Part shown: piece after piece, positions 16,291 to 24,619 of the stretch
Position numbering within the stretch: position 1 is the first letter of the stretch
Layout of the letters: every line of letters begins with the position of its first letter
NCBI RefSeq assembly: GCF_000373245.1
Contig: NZ_KB890750.1
Span: forward strand, 289,255-353,254
Length of the DNA: 64,000 bases
Source of the DNA: Echinicola pacifica DSM 19836
Lineage (GTDB): Bacteria > Bacteroidota > Bacteroidia > Cytophagales > Cyclobacteriaceae
Reading direction: 5' to 3'
Made by a program: the position numbers and the translations under genes
The notes under the pieces: generated by a model
What the model was told of the DNA's origin: nothing
The model's input: the letters and a program-made list of their open reading frames with translations, nothing else
Database searches by the model: none

Positions 16291-17946
16291 CTAAAAATAT
16301 CCGGGGTTCTGAACAAGCTTCACCTCCGTATTCGTTTCTATCTCCCTAAAAGGAATAGGCCATACACTTTGGTGATCGGCAATTCTATCTCCCGTCACCG
16401 GATTGTACTGCTTTACCCTCTCGATAAACTTCCCAGTTCTCATTAAAGTAAATACCCGCAATTCCTCCCAGGCCAATTCTCTGGACCGCTCATCCAAAAT
16501 ATAATCCATATCCACCTCGGCGGCAGAAATTAGGGGGGCACTGGAGCGATCTCTGACCACATTAATATCTGCGGCCGCACTTCCCGGATCTCCATTAAGG
16601 AAATGGGCTTCTGCCCTCAATAGATATGTCTCCGCTAATCTAAAGATGTATTGGTCAGTAAGCATATTATTGGAAGAATTATTTAGCAAACCCGTTTCTG
16701 GATTGAGGACAAATTCGTCTGGGAAATTATTGACTGGAGCAATCTTGGTAAAAATCACGTTCCACCAGCGATCCAAAATATTAGGAAAATCATCAATGGC
16801 ACCACTTTCAACTATCTTTTGACCATAGAATGCTGAGTTCGGGTTATTGGCTACGATATCCCTCAAAATATTATTGTCTGAGGTTCGAATGTCATTTTCG
16901 GCATTCTCCCAGATGACGTCTCTGGCATATAGCGTGGGTGCATACCAGCCGATACCCCGGCCACCGTACGCATTACTTGGGCCAATGAAGAGGTTTTCAT
17001 CATCAGCACCTTTCAGCTGCCAGTACATTGGAATCAGGAATCTCGGCCAGGGATTGTCAGCGCCTCCCCCATCTACCAGGTATTCGAATTGTCTCACCCA
17101 TAAAGACTCTCTATTTCCACTGCTTCGATTTTGATTGTTGCGGCGAAACAGATCCCAATAGACGTCACCTTGCTCTGTCATGCGGGATCCAAATCTATTT
17201 TTCATCAGCTCATAATTTGGATTATTAATCACTTCATTTGCTGCAGAAATAGCGGAGCTATAGTCCCCTTTAATGATATAAACCTCGGTGAGAAGGTGGT
17301 TTGCCACCGCTTTGGTCAACCGACCGTCTTCTTTAAGCTCGGTGACTTCTGGAAGGTTTTCCACAGCAAATTGTAAATCAGAGAGCGCCTGATCGATCAC
17401 CGCATCCTTAGAGGCTCTTTCAAAATCTCTCCTAGGGGTGGTGGTTTCCTCCAGCACTATCGGTACCCCACCATAAAACACGGCCAGTGTACGGTAAGCT
17501 AGGGCTCTAAAAAACATCGCTTCAGCCTTAAAGCCATTTCTCTGCTCTTCGGAGTCAAATACCAATGAAGGGTCGTCAATTCTTCCCAAAACTACATTGG
17601 CGTCGAATATCATCCGATAGAGATTGGTCCATAAGTCCTGAACCACGTTAGTAGTTGGCGTCATCTTATCCTCATAAAGATTCAAGTCATGGGTGACGTC
17701 AATCGCATCCCAAACCATATCTGAAGGGTAATGCATTGCCCTTCCCGCATTGCTATTGATATTTAGTAGCGTGGGGAATACATTTTTATAAATTCTGGCT
17801 ATCGCCGAATTGAAGTCAGAGGGCTTCGAAAATGAATTACCTGGTGTATAAAAATCCAGCGGCTCTTCCTGCAACCAGTCATTTTCATTACATGATAGGC
17901 AGCTCAGTAAGCAGACTGACAATACTATTTTATATATATTTTTCAT
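16291..17946 (-). CDS. susD: SusD/RagB family outer-membrane glycan-binding lipoprotein
   Basis: Surface lipoprotein that binds glycan and acts as the lid of the SusC transporter. The ATG at 17946 gives 551 residues and a textbook lipoprotein signal, MKNIYKIVLSVCLLSCLSC; an upstream in-frame ATG at 17967 would overlap the susC end and spoil the signal. Family features are LQEEPLDFYTPGNSF after the Cys, the TPR-like region with FRALAYRTLAVFYGGVPIVLEET (about 140-165), LTKAVANHLLTEVYI, and the C-terminal YLLRAEAHFLNGDPGSAAADINVVRDR plus ERSRELAWEELRVFTLMRTG. It starts 10 bases after susC. Ligand unknown, presumably a fucosylated or galactosylated polymer given GH95. Confidence 0.94.
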   Translation of the reverse strand: MKNIYKIVLSVCLLSCLSCNENDWLQEEPLDFYTPGNSFSKPSDFNSAIARIYKNVFPTLLNINSNAGRAMHYPSDMVWDAIDVTHDLNLYEDKMTPTTNVVQDLWTNLYRMIFDANVVLGRIDDPSLVFDSEEQRNGFKAEAMFFRALAYRTLAVFYGGVPIVLEETTTPRRDFERASKDAVIDQALSDLQFAVENLPEVTELKEDGRLTKAVANHLLTEVYIIKGDYSSAISAANEVINNPNYELMKNRFGSRMTEQGDVYWDLFRRNNQNRSSGNRESLWVRQFEYLVDGGGADNPWPRFLIPMYWQLKGADDENLFIGPSNAYGGRGIGWYAPTLYARDVIWENAENDIRTSDNNILRDIVANNPNSAFYGQKIVESGAIDDFPNILDRWWNVIFTKIAPVNNFPDEFVLNPETGLLNNSSNNMLTDQYIFRLAETYLLRAEAHFLNGDPGSAAADINVVRDRSSAPLISAAEVDMDYILDERSRELAWEELRVFTLMRTGKFIERVKQYNPVTGDRIADHQSVWPIPFREIETNTEVKLVQNPGYF

Positions 17947-17956
17947 GATTTTCGGA

Positions 17957-20900
17957 TTAAAATTCAATATTTAAACCAACAGTATAACTTCTCATTAGAG
18001 GAACACCTGATTCCAGGCCAAGTCCAGTTTCTGGATCCCAACCTTCCCATTTGGTCAGAGTCGCGAGGTTTTTGCCACTCAAGTTGACTTTCAGATTGGC
18101 TATTTTGAGTCGCTCCAATAAGGCGGAGGAGAAGGTATAAGCGATAGACAAATCTTGAAGTCTCACAAAATTCCTTTGGTCATAAGGTCTTCCCACAAAA
18201 CTCGATGGAGTATCAAGTCTTCGGTATTTTGCATTTGGATTTTCGGGCATCCAATAATCAAAGGCCATGGCATTGGAGTAAGAAAGTTGATCCTTCTTAA
18301 ACAAATCCCCATCCTGATAAGGGCTTCCATCTGCATAATAGAAGTCTCTTCCTCCCTGAATGGAATTCACAAATACATACAGTGAAAAGTTCTTATACCT
18401 GAGGGTATTGCTGATACCAAACAGGTAAGAAGGATCTGTATTTCCAATGATTTTCCGATCATCAGGAGAGATTATCCCGTCGCCATTGGCATCATCTAGC
18501 TTATAGGTTCCCGGGAAGAAGCCTGTAGGCACTTCATCTTCTAATTGCCACATTCCCGTCACTTCATAGTCATAAATGACGCTTTGAGGATGGCCAATGA
18601 ATAATTTATTGGTTACAATATCATCTTCCTTCCCATCGTCATTATTATCAGCGCCAAGGATAGAGACGATTTCGTTTCTATTTCGGGAGAAATTAAACCC
18701 TGTCTCTAAGCTGAGGTCTGTAGTTTGGATGATTCTTCCATTTAGGGATAATTCCACTCCGTGATTCTTCACTTTACCGATATTGGTCGCAATACTGGAG
18801 AAACCGGTAAGCTCAGGGATTTGGATATTGTACAGAATATTCTCTGTATTATTTCGATAGTATTCCACATTACCATAAAGCCTGGAGCCAATAAGTTCAA
18901 AATCCACCCCAAGGTTAAGGCCTATTGTGGTTTCCCATTTCAAATCGTCGTTTGCCATAGATGAGATCCACTGGCCGATGGTCGCATTGCCCCCATCACC
19001 AAAGACCACACTCTGCTCAGAACCCATTCTTGCGAGTGTTTGATACCTTGATAGTCCTCTTCTACCTGTCTTGCCATAAGAGCCTCTAAGCTTAAGGAAA
19101 TCTACACCGCTATTACTCATAAAATCCTCCTCACTCATTACCCATCCCAGCGCTACCGAAGGGAAAACCCCAATCTTACTATTCGAACCAAAACCCGAGA
19201 ATCCATCCCTACGCACCGTAGCGGTAATCATATACTTATCTTTCAGTGTATAGATGGCTCTCCCCATGGTATATAAACTGGTTTCTTTCTCCGCTCCTGA
19301 AGAGATGGCGTTAAGCGTTGGATTTCCCGCATCCATCTTATTAAATCCTAGCGTGGGGTTTACAAAATCCTGCGCAGAGGACTTGGTGTTGCTCGTCCGG
19401 ATACTCTCCACTCCATATAAGAAGGTCAGGTTAATCCGGTGGTCACTATTAAAGGATTTCTTATAAGTGAAAATATTATCCACGATATAACTGTACAGAT
19501 TATCAGTGTTCTTATAAGCGCTTCCAGTATAATTGGCTCCCCAGGGGTTAAATTGGTTATGGTTGTTTTGAATATAATTATTACCGAAATTCAACCGGTA
19601 ATTAAACCCTTCCACAAATGGCAGCTGCACATCAAAGTGGAAATTGCCGAATAGGTTTAGTCTTTTTTCCTCATCATCTATCTGATATTGCAGGAATGGG
19701 TTGAGACTTAATCCATTTGGCTCCAAAATATAATCTCCATTTTCATCATATATTGGCGCAAATGGCTGCAGGTGAAAAGCGGTGTTTACCGTAGGCGAAA
19801 CACCCGAATAATCACTCGTGGTAAGGAAGGTCTCCATTCCAAACTTCAACCAATCGGTGATCTTCGTATCCATATTGAAATTTAAACTCAGGCGTTTATA
19901 ATCATCATTTTTCACGAAGCCCTTTTGATCCAAAATGCCTGCTGAAACAAAGTATCCGGAATTTTCCGACCTTCCTCTGATACTTATATCCTGTTTATTG
20001 ATACTTCCATTTCCAGTGAGCATTCCCCACCAGTCATTGTCCAGATTATTTTGATAACCCTCGGTGATTTGAAGGGTTTTTAGAAACGGAGTAACCGAAA
20101 ATGCAGGGTTATCCTCGAGGTAATCCGGGCCGATACGACTATCTGTCCAATACACATCATTCAAAAAGGCCTTACTATCGGCGGTATTAAAAGGCTCCAA
20201 GGTGTTGGCCGGCACCTGCACCGAATATTGACCTGAATAGCTGATAATAGGTTTTCCTTCCTGCTGACCTTTCTTGGTGGAGATCAGTATGACGCCATTG
20301 GAGGCTTGAGAGCCATACACCGCCGCCGCACTTCCATCCTTCAATATCTCTATGGATTCCACATTCGAAGGATTGATATCGACCATACTGCCACGGTAGA
20401 TGATACCGTCCAGCACGATCAGCGGAGAATTGTCGGCTGAGGTACCAGACAGGGTGTTTTGACCTCTAATGTCTATTCTTGGGTTGGCACCAGAGCTGGT
20501 AGTCGCACCTATACTAAGTCCAGGTACTCTGCCTTGCAAAGATTGCATAAGGTTTACATTAGATAGTTCCTCTTGCTGCTCCACTCCTACACTCACCACC
20601 GCGCCGGTAAGATCTCTCTTCTCCACCGCTCCATAGCCGATCACCACCACTTCCTGTAAGGATTGGGTATCCAAGGCCATGATAACTTCCAGTGTGGCCT
20701 TTCCGTCTAGACTGATCTCCTGACGGCTGTAGCCAATATATGAGAATACTAAAACCGCATCCTCAGGAACCCCGTCGATGGTAAAATTGCCATTGAGGTC
20801 CGTGACCGTCCCAAGAGTGGATCCTTTTACCAAAATACTTACCCCTGGAATAGGATCATTATTGGAGTCTTTCACGATGCCTTCCACCGTCAAGGCAATA

Positions 20901-21289
20901 TCCACCTCCTTGCTTCTGTCACCTATTGATGACTTGCGTACGCTTATCCGGTCGTTTACCTGCCGGAAGCGTAGATGATAGGTAGCGGCTAATTCATAGA
21001 GAACTTTCTCTAAGGTCTGATCATTCGCCTTGATCTCCACCGTCGGAAAATCTCGGAGTAGCTCCTCTTCATAGAAAAAGCTAAAGGATGACTGCTCGCC
21101 AATCTTATCAAAAACCTGTGTCAATTGGCTATTCCTAAGATCCAAACTTACCAGCACTTTGGATATATCATATTGCCTTTGTACTTCAAGGACCTCGGCT
21201 CTTAGCGGCATACTGCCCGCCACCTGAATCATCAGGATCAATAGGAGTAGTCTTCCTATTATTTTGGGAATGGGTATTATTGTTTTCAT
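17957..21289 (-). CDS. susC: SusC/RagA TonB-dependent transporter with N-terminal STN signalling domain
   Basis: Outer-membrane glycan importer powered by TonB, 1110 residues. Signal peptide (about 1-31), then an STN domain (about 45-115: QLTQVFDKIGEQSSFSFFYEEELL), a carboxypeptidase-D-regulatory-like domain (about 130-210: GIVKDSNNDPIPGVSILVKGS), the TonB plug with VVVIGYGAVEKRDLTGAV (about 215-350) and the 22-strand barrel ending in a terminal Phe (YTVGLNIEF). The STN domain is the part that contacts FecR, so this receptor probably senses its glycan and signals through the FecR and ECF sigma factor encoded just upstream. Gap to fecR 15 bases, to susD 10 bases. Confidence 0.95.
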   Translation of the reverse strand: MKTIIPIPKIIGRLLLLILMIQVAGSMPLRAEVLEVQRQYDISKVLVSLDLRNSQLTQVFDKIGEQSSFSFFYEEELLRDFPTVEIKANDQTLEKVLYELAATYHLRFRQVNDRISVRKSSIGDRSKEVDIALTVEGIVKDSNNDPIPGVSILVKGSTLGTVTDLNGNFTIDGVPEDAVLVFSYIGYSRQEISLDGKATLEVIMALDTQSLQEVVVIGYGAVEKRDLTGAVVSVGVEQQEELSNVNLMQSLQGRVPGLSIGATTSSGANPRIDIRGQNTLSGTSADNSPLIVLDGIIYRGSMVDINPSNVESIEILKDGSAAAVYGSQASNGVILISTKKGQQEGKPIISYSGQYSVQVPANTLEPFNTADSKAFLNDVYWTDSRIGPDYLEDNPAFSVTPFLKTLQITEGYQNNLDNDWWGMLTGNGSINKQDISIRGRSENSGYFVSAGILDQKGFVKNDDYKRLSLNFNMDTKITDWLKFGMETFLTTSDYSGVSPTVNTAFHLQPFAPIYDENGDYILEPNGLSLNPFLQYQIDDEEKRLNLFGNFHFDVQLPFVEGFNYRLNFGNNYIQNNHNQFNPWGANYTGSAYKNTDNLYSYIVDNIFTYKKSFNSDHRINLTFLYGVESIRTSNTKSSAQDFVNPTLGFNKMDAGNPTLNAISSGAEKETSLYTMGRAIYTLKDKYMITATVRRDGFSGFGSNSKIGVFPSVALGWVMSEEDFMSNSGVDFLKLRGSYGKTGRRGLSRYQTLARMGSEQSVVFGDGGNATIGQWISSMANDDLKWETTIGLNLGVDFELIGSRLYGNVEYYRNNTENILYNIQIPELTGFSSIATNIGKVKNHGVELSLNGRIIQTTDLSLETGFNFSRNRNEIVSILGADNNDDGKEDDIVTNKLFIGHPQSVIYDYEVTGMWQLEDEVPTGFFPGTYKLDDANGDGIISPDDRKIIGNTDPSYLFGISNTLRYKNFSLYVFVNSIQGGRDFYYADGSPYQDGDLFKKDQLSYSNAMAFDYWMPENPNAKYRRLDTPSSFVGRPYDQRNFVRLQDLSIAYTFSSALLERLKIANLKVNLSGKNLATLTKWEGWDPETGLGLESGVPLMRSYTVGLNIEF

Positions 21290-21304
21290 ATTCGGTTATT
21301 TTGG

Positions 21305-22420
21305 TTATGGTGAATTGTTAAATTTTATGACTATCTCATGGTCGTCTATCGAAAAGGTGAAGTCCAGAGAATACTTCATCGTTTCCAGGACATTCTTTAA
21401 ACTTTCTTGCTTGAATTCTCCATTGATTACCGGTGAGGACTTCCCCTTGCCCAGTACCTTAATTTGTACTCCGTACCATCTCTCGAGCTCTATGATCACT
21501 TTATCAAAGGGCGTTTTATCAAAAAATAGTGTCCCTCGAGTCCATTCATATTGTTTCAGGTTCTTCTCTTTCTTAGAGGTTAGCCTCTCCTTCTTACTCA
21601 AATAAGCCACCTGACCAGGTACGAGCTGAACCGAATCATTCTCCTGACCCTCGTTTTCCTTCGCTACAAGCACGGATCCTGTGGCCAGGAATACGGTCAT
21701 AGGGCTATTGGGATAGGCATTTATATTGAATGAGGTTCCCAGGGCGGTGGTACTTAGGCTACCTGTCTGTACCGTAAAGGGGCAATATGGATCCTTCTCC
21801 ACCTCAAAAAACGCCTCTCCACTCAGAATCAACGCCCGCTGATCCTTGCCAAAACCATTTCTATCATACCGTAATTCGCTATCCGCATTTAGGATTACCG
21901 TACTGCCATCTGGCAGATACAACTTCGATTTCTGCCCCTTAGCGTTTTTTCTGATTACCCAATCCGCAACCGGTGGGACAGGATTAGGGCTGTCGATTTT
22001 TTCATTCACTTTCCAGAAGGAAATCGATGCTAGAAATAAGGCGAGGACTGCTGCTATTTTTAGGTAGATACGTAGGGGGAATCTTCTCCGCTTTGCTTGA
22101 GGCTTTGCGGAATCAGGCTTGCTTTCAGTGGCAATGGTTTCATTAATCCTTGCAAGAATAGCATCCTTTCTGATAGGAGCAATCGGCTGAGTATCGTGCT
22201 TCAACTGTTCCAGGATGGCCTTGGCTTCTATTACTAAATCCTGTTTTTCAGGATGCTCTTTTTGCCACTGGCTCCAAAAAATATTCAAATGCGCAGGATC
22301 ATCCTCCAGCACCCATGCTCTGAAGTCTGCATCCTCAAATAAGTCGGAAAGGGTATTTATATGATCTTTCAATTCTTGCCTCTTTATTATATAGAGGAAG
22401 CGCTTAAGGAGATCTAACAA
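21305..22420 (-). CDS. FecR family anti-sigma factor/regulator of the PUL
   Basis: Inner-membrane regulator that links the SusC STN domain to the ECF sigma factor. 371 residues: cytoplasmic N-terminal part (1-115), one membrane helix (about 120-140, IYLKIAAVLALFLASISF), the FecR domain (about 155-260, with LPDGSTVILNADSEL and GEAFFEVEKD) and a C-terminal DUF4974-type domain (about 300-370, FDKTPFDKVIIELERWYGV). The start is uncertain: the best in-frame codon is a TTG at 22420, next to a run of nine T, and no early ATG exists. It lies 175 bases after the sigma gene and 15 bases before susC. Confidence 0.92.
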   Translation of the reverse strand: MLDLLKRFLYIIKRQELKDHINTLSDLFEDADFRAWVLEDDPAHLNIFWSQWQKEHPEKQDLVIEAKAILEQLKHDTQPIAPIRKDAILARINETIATESKPDSAKPQAKRRRFPLRIYLKIAAVLALFLASISFWKVNEKIDSPNPVPPVADWVIRKNAKGQKSKLYLPDGSTVILNADSELRYDRNGFGKDQRALILSGEAFFEVEKDPYCPFTVQTGSLSTTALGTSFNINAYPNSPMTVFLATGSVLVAKENEGQENDSVQLVPGQVAYLSKKERLTSKKEKNLKQYEWTRGTLFFDKTPFDKVIIELERWYGVQIKVLGKGKSSPVINGEFKQESLKNVLETMKYSLDFTFSIDDHEIVIKFNNSP

Positions 22421-22595
22421 AAAAAAATGTTAATTTTTTCTCAAGCCCTCCTATACCACCCTTAATGGTATATTGAAGCAGTCTGTGATAGGGTGGGAAG
22501 GTAAATCGCTGGTGATTTAGAGGTAAATTCTGCTGCTGGATATCTTTTTTTGGCTGTAGGCCAAGATTATTAATCTCAAGCGTAGGACTACGGCA

Positions 22596-23216
22596 TTAGC
22601 GGCAATAATGAAAAATATAGTGTGCAATGCCGTAAAATACTAAGACTTTGAATTTGTAATTATATTTCTGAAAATCCTGCTTAAGGAGCTTTATGGATCG
22701 AAAAATCATATTATAAAGTGTGGGAACCTGAATACCCATAATCGCTGAGATATCCTCATAGGATAAGTTTTCTATATACCGAAGGTGAAGTGCCTCTTTT
22801 TGTCGCCTGGATAATCCCCCCATAGAGAATTTAAGAACCTCTAGCTTCCCATCACTCTTTTCGGCGGCAATTATCTTTTCCTGACAGCTCTCCTCCATCG
22901 AAAAGTCCTCATGAATACTTTCGTAAGCAATCAATTTATTGGCCTTTTTCAGTTTATGAATAAGCTCCCTTTTTAAGGATTTAAGAAGGTAGAATTTTAT
23001 TGAACTTGATATCTCAATACTTGATCTTTTTAACCACAAACTGGTGAAAATATCCTGAAGTGCATCCTCTATTATTTCAAGATCAGGTGTTATTTTTTGC
23101 CCAAATCTATACAGATCATCAATATTGCTTTCGTAAATAAAAGTGAAAGCACTATTACCGTTTTCTTTCACTTTGATCCACAAATCAATGTCTGTATATG
23201 AATCGTATTTTTCCAT
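22596..23216 (-). CDS. RNA polymerase sigma factor, ECF subfamily (Bacteroidetes PUL type)
   Basis: 206 residues. Region 2 is visible in FTFIYESNIDDLYRFGQKITPDLEIIEDALQDIFTSLW (about 25-65), region 4 in LSRRQKEALHLRYIENLSYEDISAIMGIQVPTLYNMI (about 130-175). It is upstream of and in line with fecR-susC-susD-GH95, the usual arrangement of trans-envelope signalling PULs, but a gap of 175 bases separates it from fecR, so the sigma gene may be a separate transcript. The C-terminal tail (FYGIAHYIFHYCR) is longer than core ECF sigma factors. Confidence 0.92.
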   Translation of the reverse strand: MEKYDSYTDIDLWIKVKENGNSAFTFIYESNIDDLYRFGQKITPDLEIIEDALQDIFTSLWLKRSSIEISSSIKFYLLKSLKRELIHKLKKANKLIAYESIHEDFSMEESCQEKIIAAEKSDGKLEVLKFSMGGLSRRQKEALHLRYIENLSYEDISAIMGIQVPTLYNMIFRSIKLLKQDFQKYNYKFKVLVFYGIAHYIFHYCR

Positions 23217-23529
23217 TAGATCTATATAGAATACTTAAATACACACTATTATACGCATTTTATTATAATAACCTGTAATTGTTACATATAATATTTTCAA
23301 TTAAAGTAAACTAATTAGTTAGTATTCGTAAGGTTATTAGGTTTTGAAACACTATTAATTTTCCATCCTAACACATGAAAACAAGGCCTAAAGGCCTATT
23401 ATAAAGATCAATAGAATGCTTGTACAGTAAAAAAATCATAAGAGATAAGGCCTGAAATATGGAAAAACCTATTCAAAATTTCCACTCAATTAGAACGGCT
23501 AAAAAAGGTATTTTAGAAATAAGCTAAAA
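23217..23529. other. Upstream region of the ECF sigma gene
   Basis: About 310 very AT-rich bases between the sigma gene start and the metF terminator. No reading frame or RNA gene was seen; it should carry the sigma gene promoter. Confidence 0.45.
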
Positions 23530-23566
23530 CAGAAAAAGCCAATCTAAAAAACTTAGATTGGCTTTG
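23530..23566 (-). terminator. Rho-independent terminator after metF
   Basis: Stem GCCAATCTAA / TTAGATTGGC (23538-23547 with 23553-23562); read leftward it is followed by TTTTTCTG. It ends the methionine operon 25 bases after the metF stop. Confidence 0.88.
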
Positions 23567-23590
23567 AACTTAAATTAGTAGGTTGCTGGT

Positions 23591-24544
23591 TTAGAACACC
23601 TGACTGGCGACTTTATGAACGGTGCTGGCCTTGCTCATAGTATAATAATGAAGGCAAGGAACACCAAATTCTATCAATTCTTTACTTTGTTGGATGGACC
23701 ACTCTATCCCCACCTGACGCACGTCGGCATTGGTTTTACACTTCTCCAACTCGTCCATCAGAGCATCTGGCATATCTAGGAAGAATATACTTGGCAGTAC
23801 GGTCATTTGTTTTAAGGTCGTGATTGGTTTTAACCCTGGAATGATGGGAACGGTAATTCCCGCTGCCCGCACATTTTTGACAAACTCAAAATATTTTTGA
23901 TTATCAAAAAACATTTGCGTCACGATGTATTCAGCACCTGCATCGACTTTTGCTTTCAGGTTTTTGAGGTCAAACTTAAAAGAAGGCGCCTCAAAATGCT
24001 TTTCAGGATATCCTGCCACACCAACACAAAAATCCGTTTGGAATCCCGTTTCTGTTTCTTCGTGCAGGTATTTCCCATTATTCATCCCTACTATTTGACT
24101 TACCAATTCATTGGTATAGTTATGTCCATTTTCATCTGGGATAAATCGCCCATCAGATTTGGGCGCATCACCCCGTAAGGCCAGGACATTTTCCACGCCT
24201 ATAAAATTCAAATCGATCAATACATTTTCGGTATCCTCCTTTGTAAAGCCTCCGCAAAGAATGTGAGGAACTGCATCGACCTTAAACCTGTTCATCAGCG
24301 CAGCGCAGATCCCTACGGTACCGGGACGTTTCCGGGTGCTTACTTTTTCGAGTAGGCCGGTGGAGTGCTTCTTATAGATATATTCCTCACGGTGATAGGT
24401 GACATCGATAAATGGCGGGTTGAAATCCATCAGTGGGGAAATGCCCTCCAGCATATCATTTAAGCTTTCCCCTTTTAGGGGAGGAAGGATTTCAAAGGAA
24501 AAAAGCGGTTTCTTCGCTTGATTGATGTGATCGATTACTTTCAT
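23591..24544 (-). CDS. metF: 5,10-methylenetetrahydrofolate reductase
   Basis: Flavoprotein that reduces 5,10-methylene-THF to 5-methyl-THF, the methyl donor for methionine synthase. 317 residues, typical for the bacterial enzyme. Motifs: FSFEILPPLKG at 16 (catalytic Glu region), DVTYHRE near 48, NVLALRGDAPKSDG near 115, and AGAEYIVTQMFFDNQKYFEF near 195. Third gene of the SAM-riboswitch operon after the two metH parts (gap 75 bases), with a terminator behind it. Confidence 0.95.
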   Translation of the reverse strand: MKVIDHINQAKKPLFSFEILPPLKGESLNDMLEGISPLMDFNPPFIDVTYHREEYIYKKHSTGLLEKVSTRKRPGTVGICAALMNRFKVDAVPHILCGGFTKEDTENVLIDLNFIGVENVLALRGDAPKSDGRFIPDENGHNYTNELVSQIVGMNNGKYLHEETETGFQTDFCVGVAGYPEKHFEAPSFKFDLKNLKAKVDAGAEYIVTQMFFDNQKYFEFVKNVRAAGITVPIIPGLKPITTLKQMTVLPSIFFLDMPDALMDELEKCKTNADVRQVGIEWSIQQSKELIEFGVPCLHYYTMSKASTVHKVASQVF

Positions 24545-24619
24545 GAATTTATGGTATTAGAACCCATTAGTTTTAATCTAAGGTTTAGATAATGGGTAAT
24601 ATTTCTGCTTTTAAATTGA

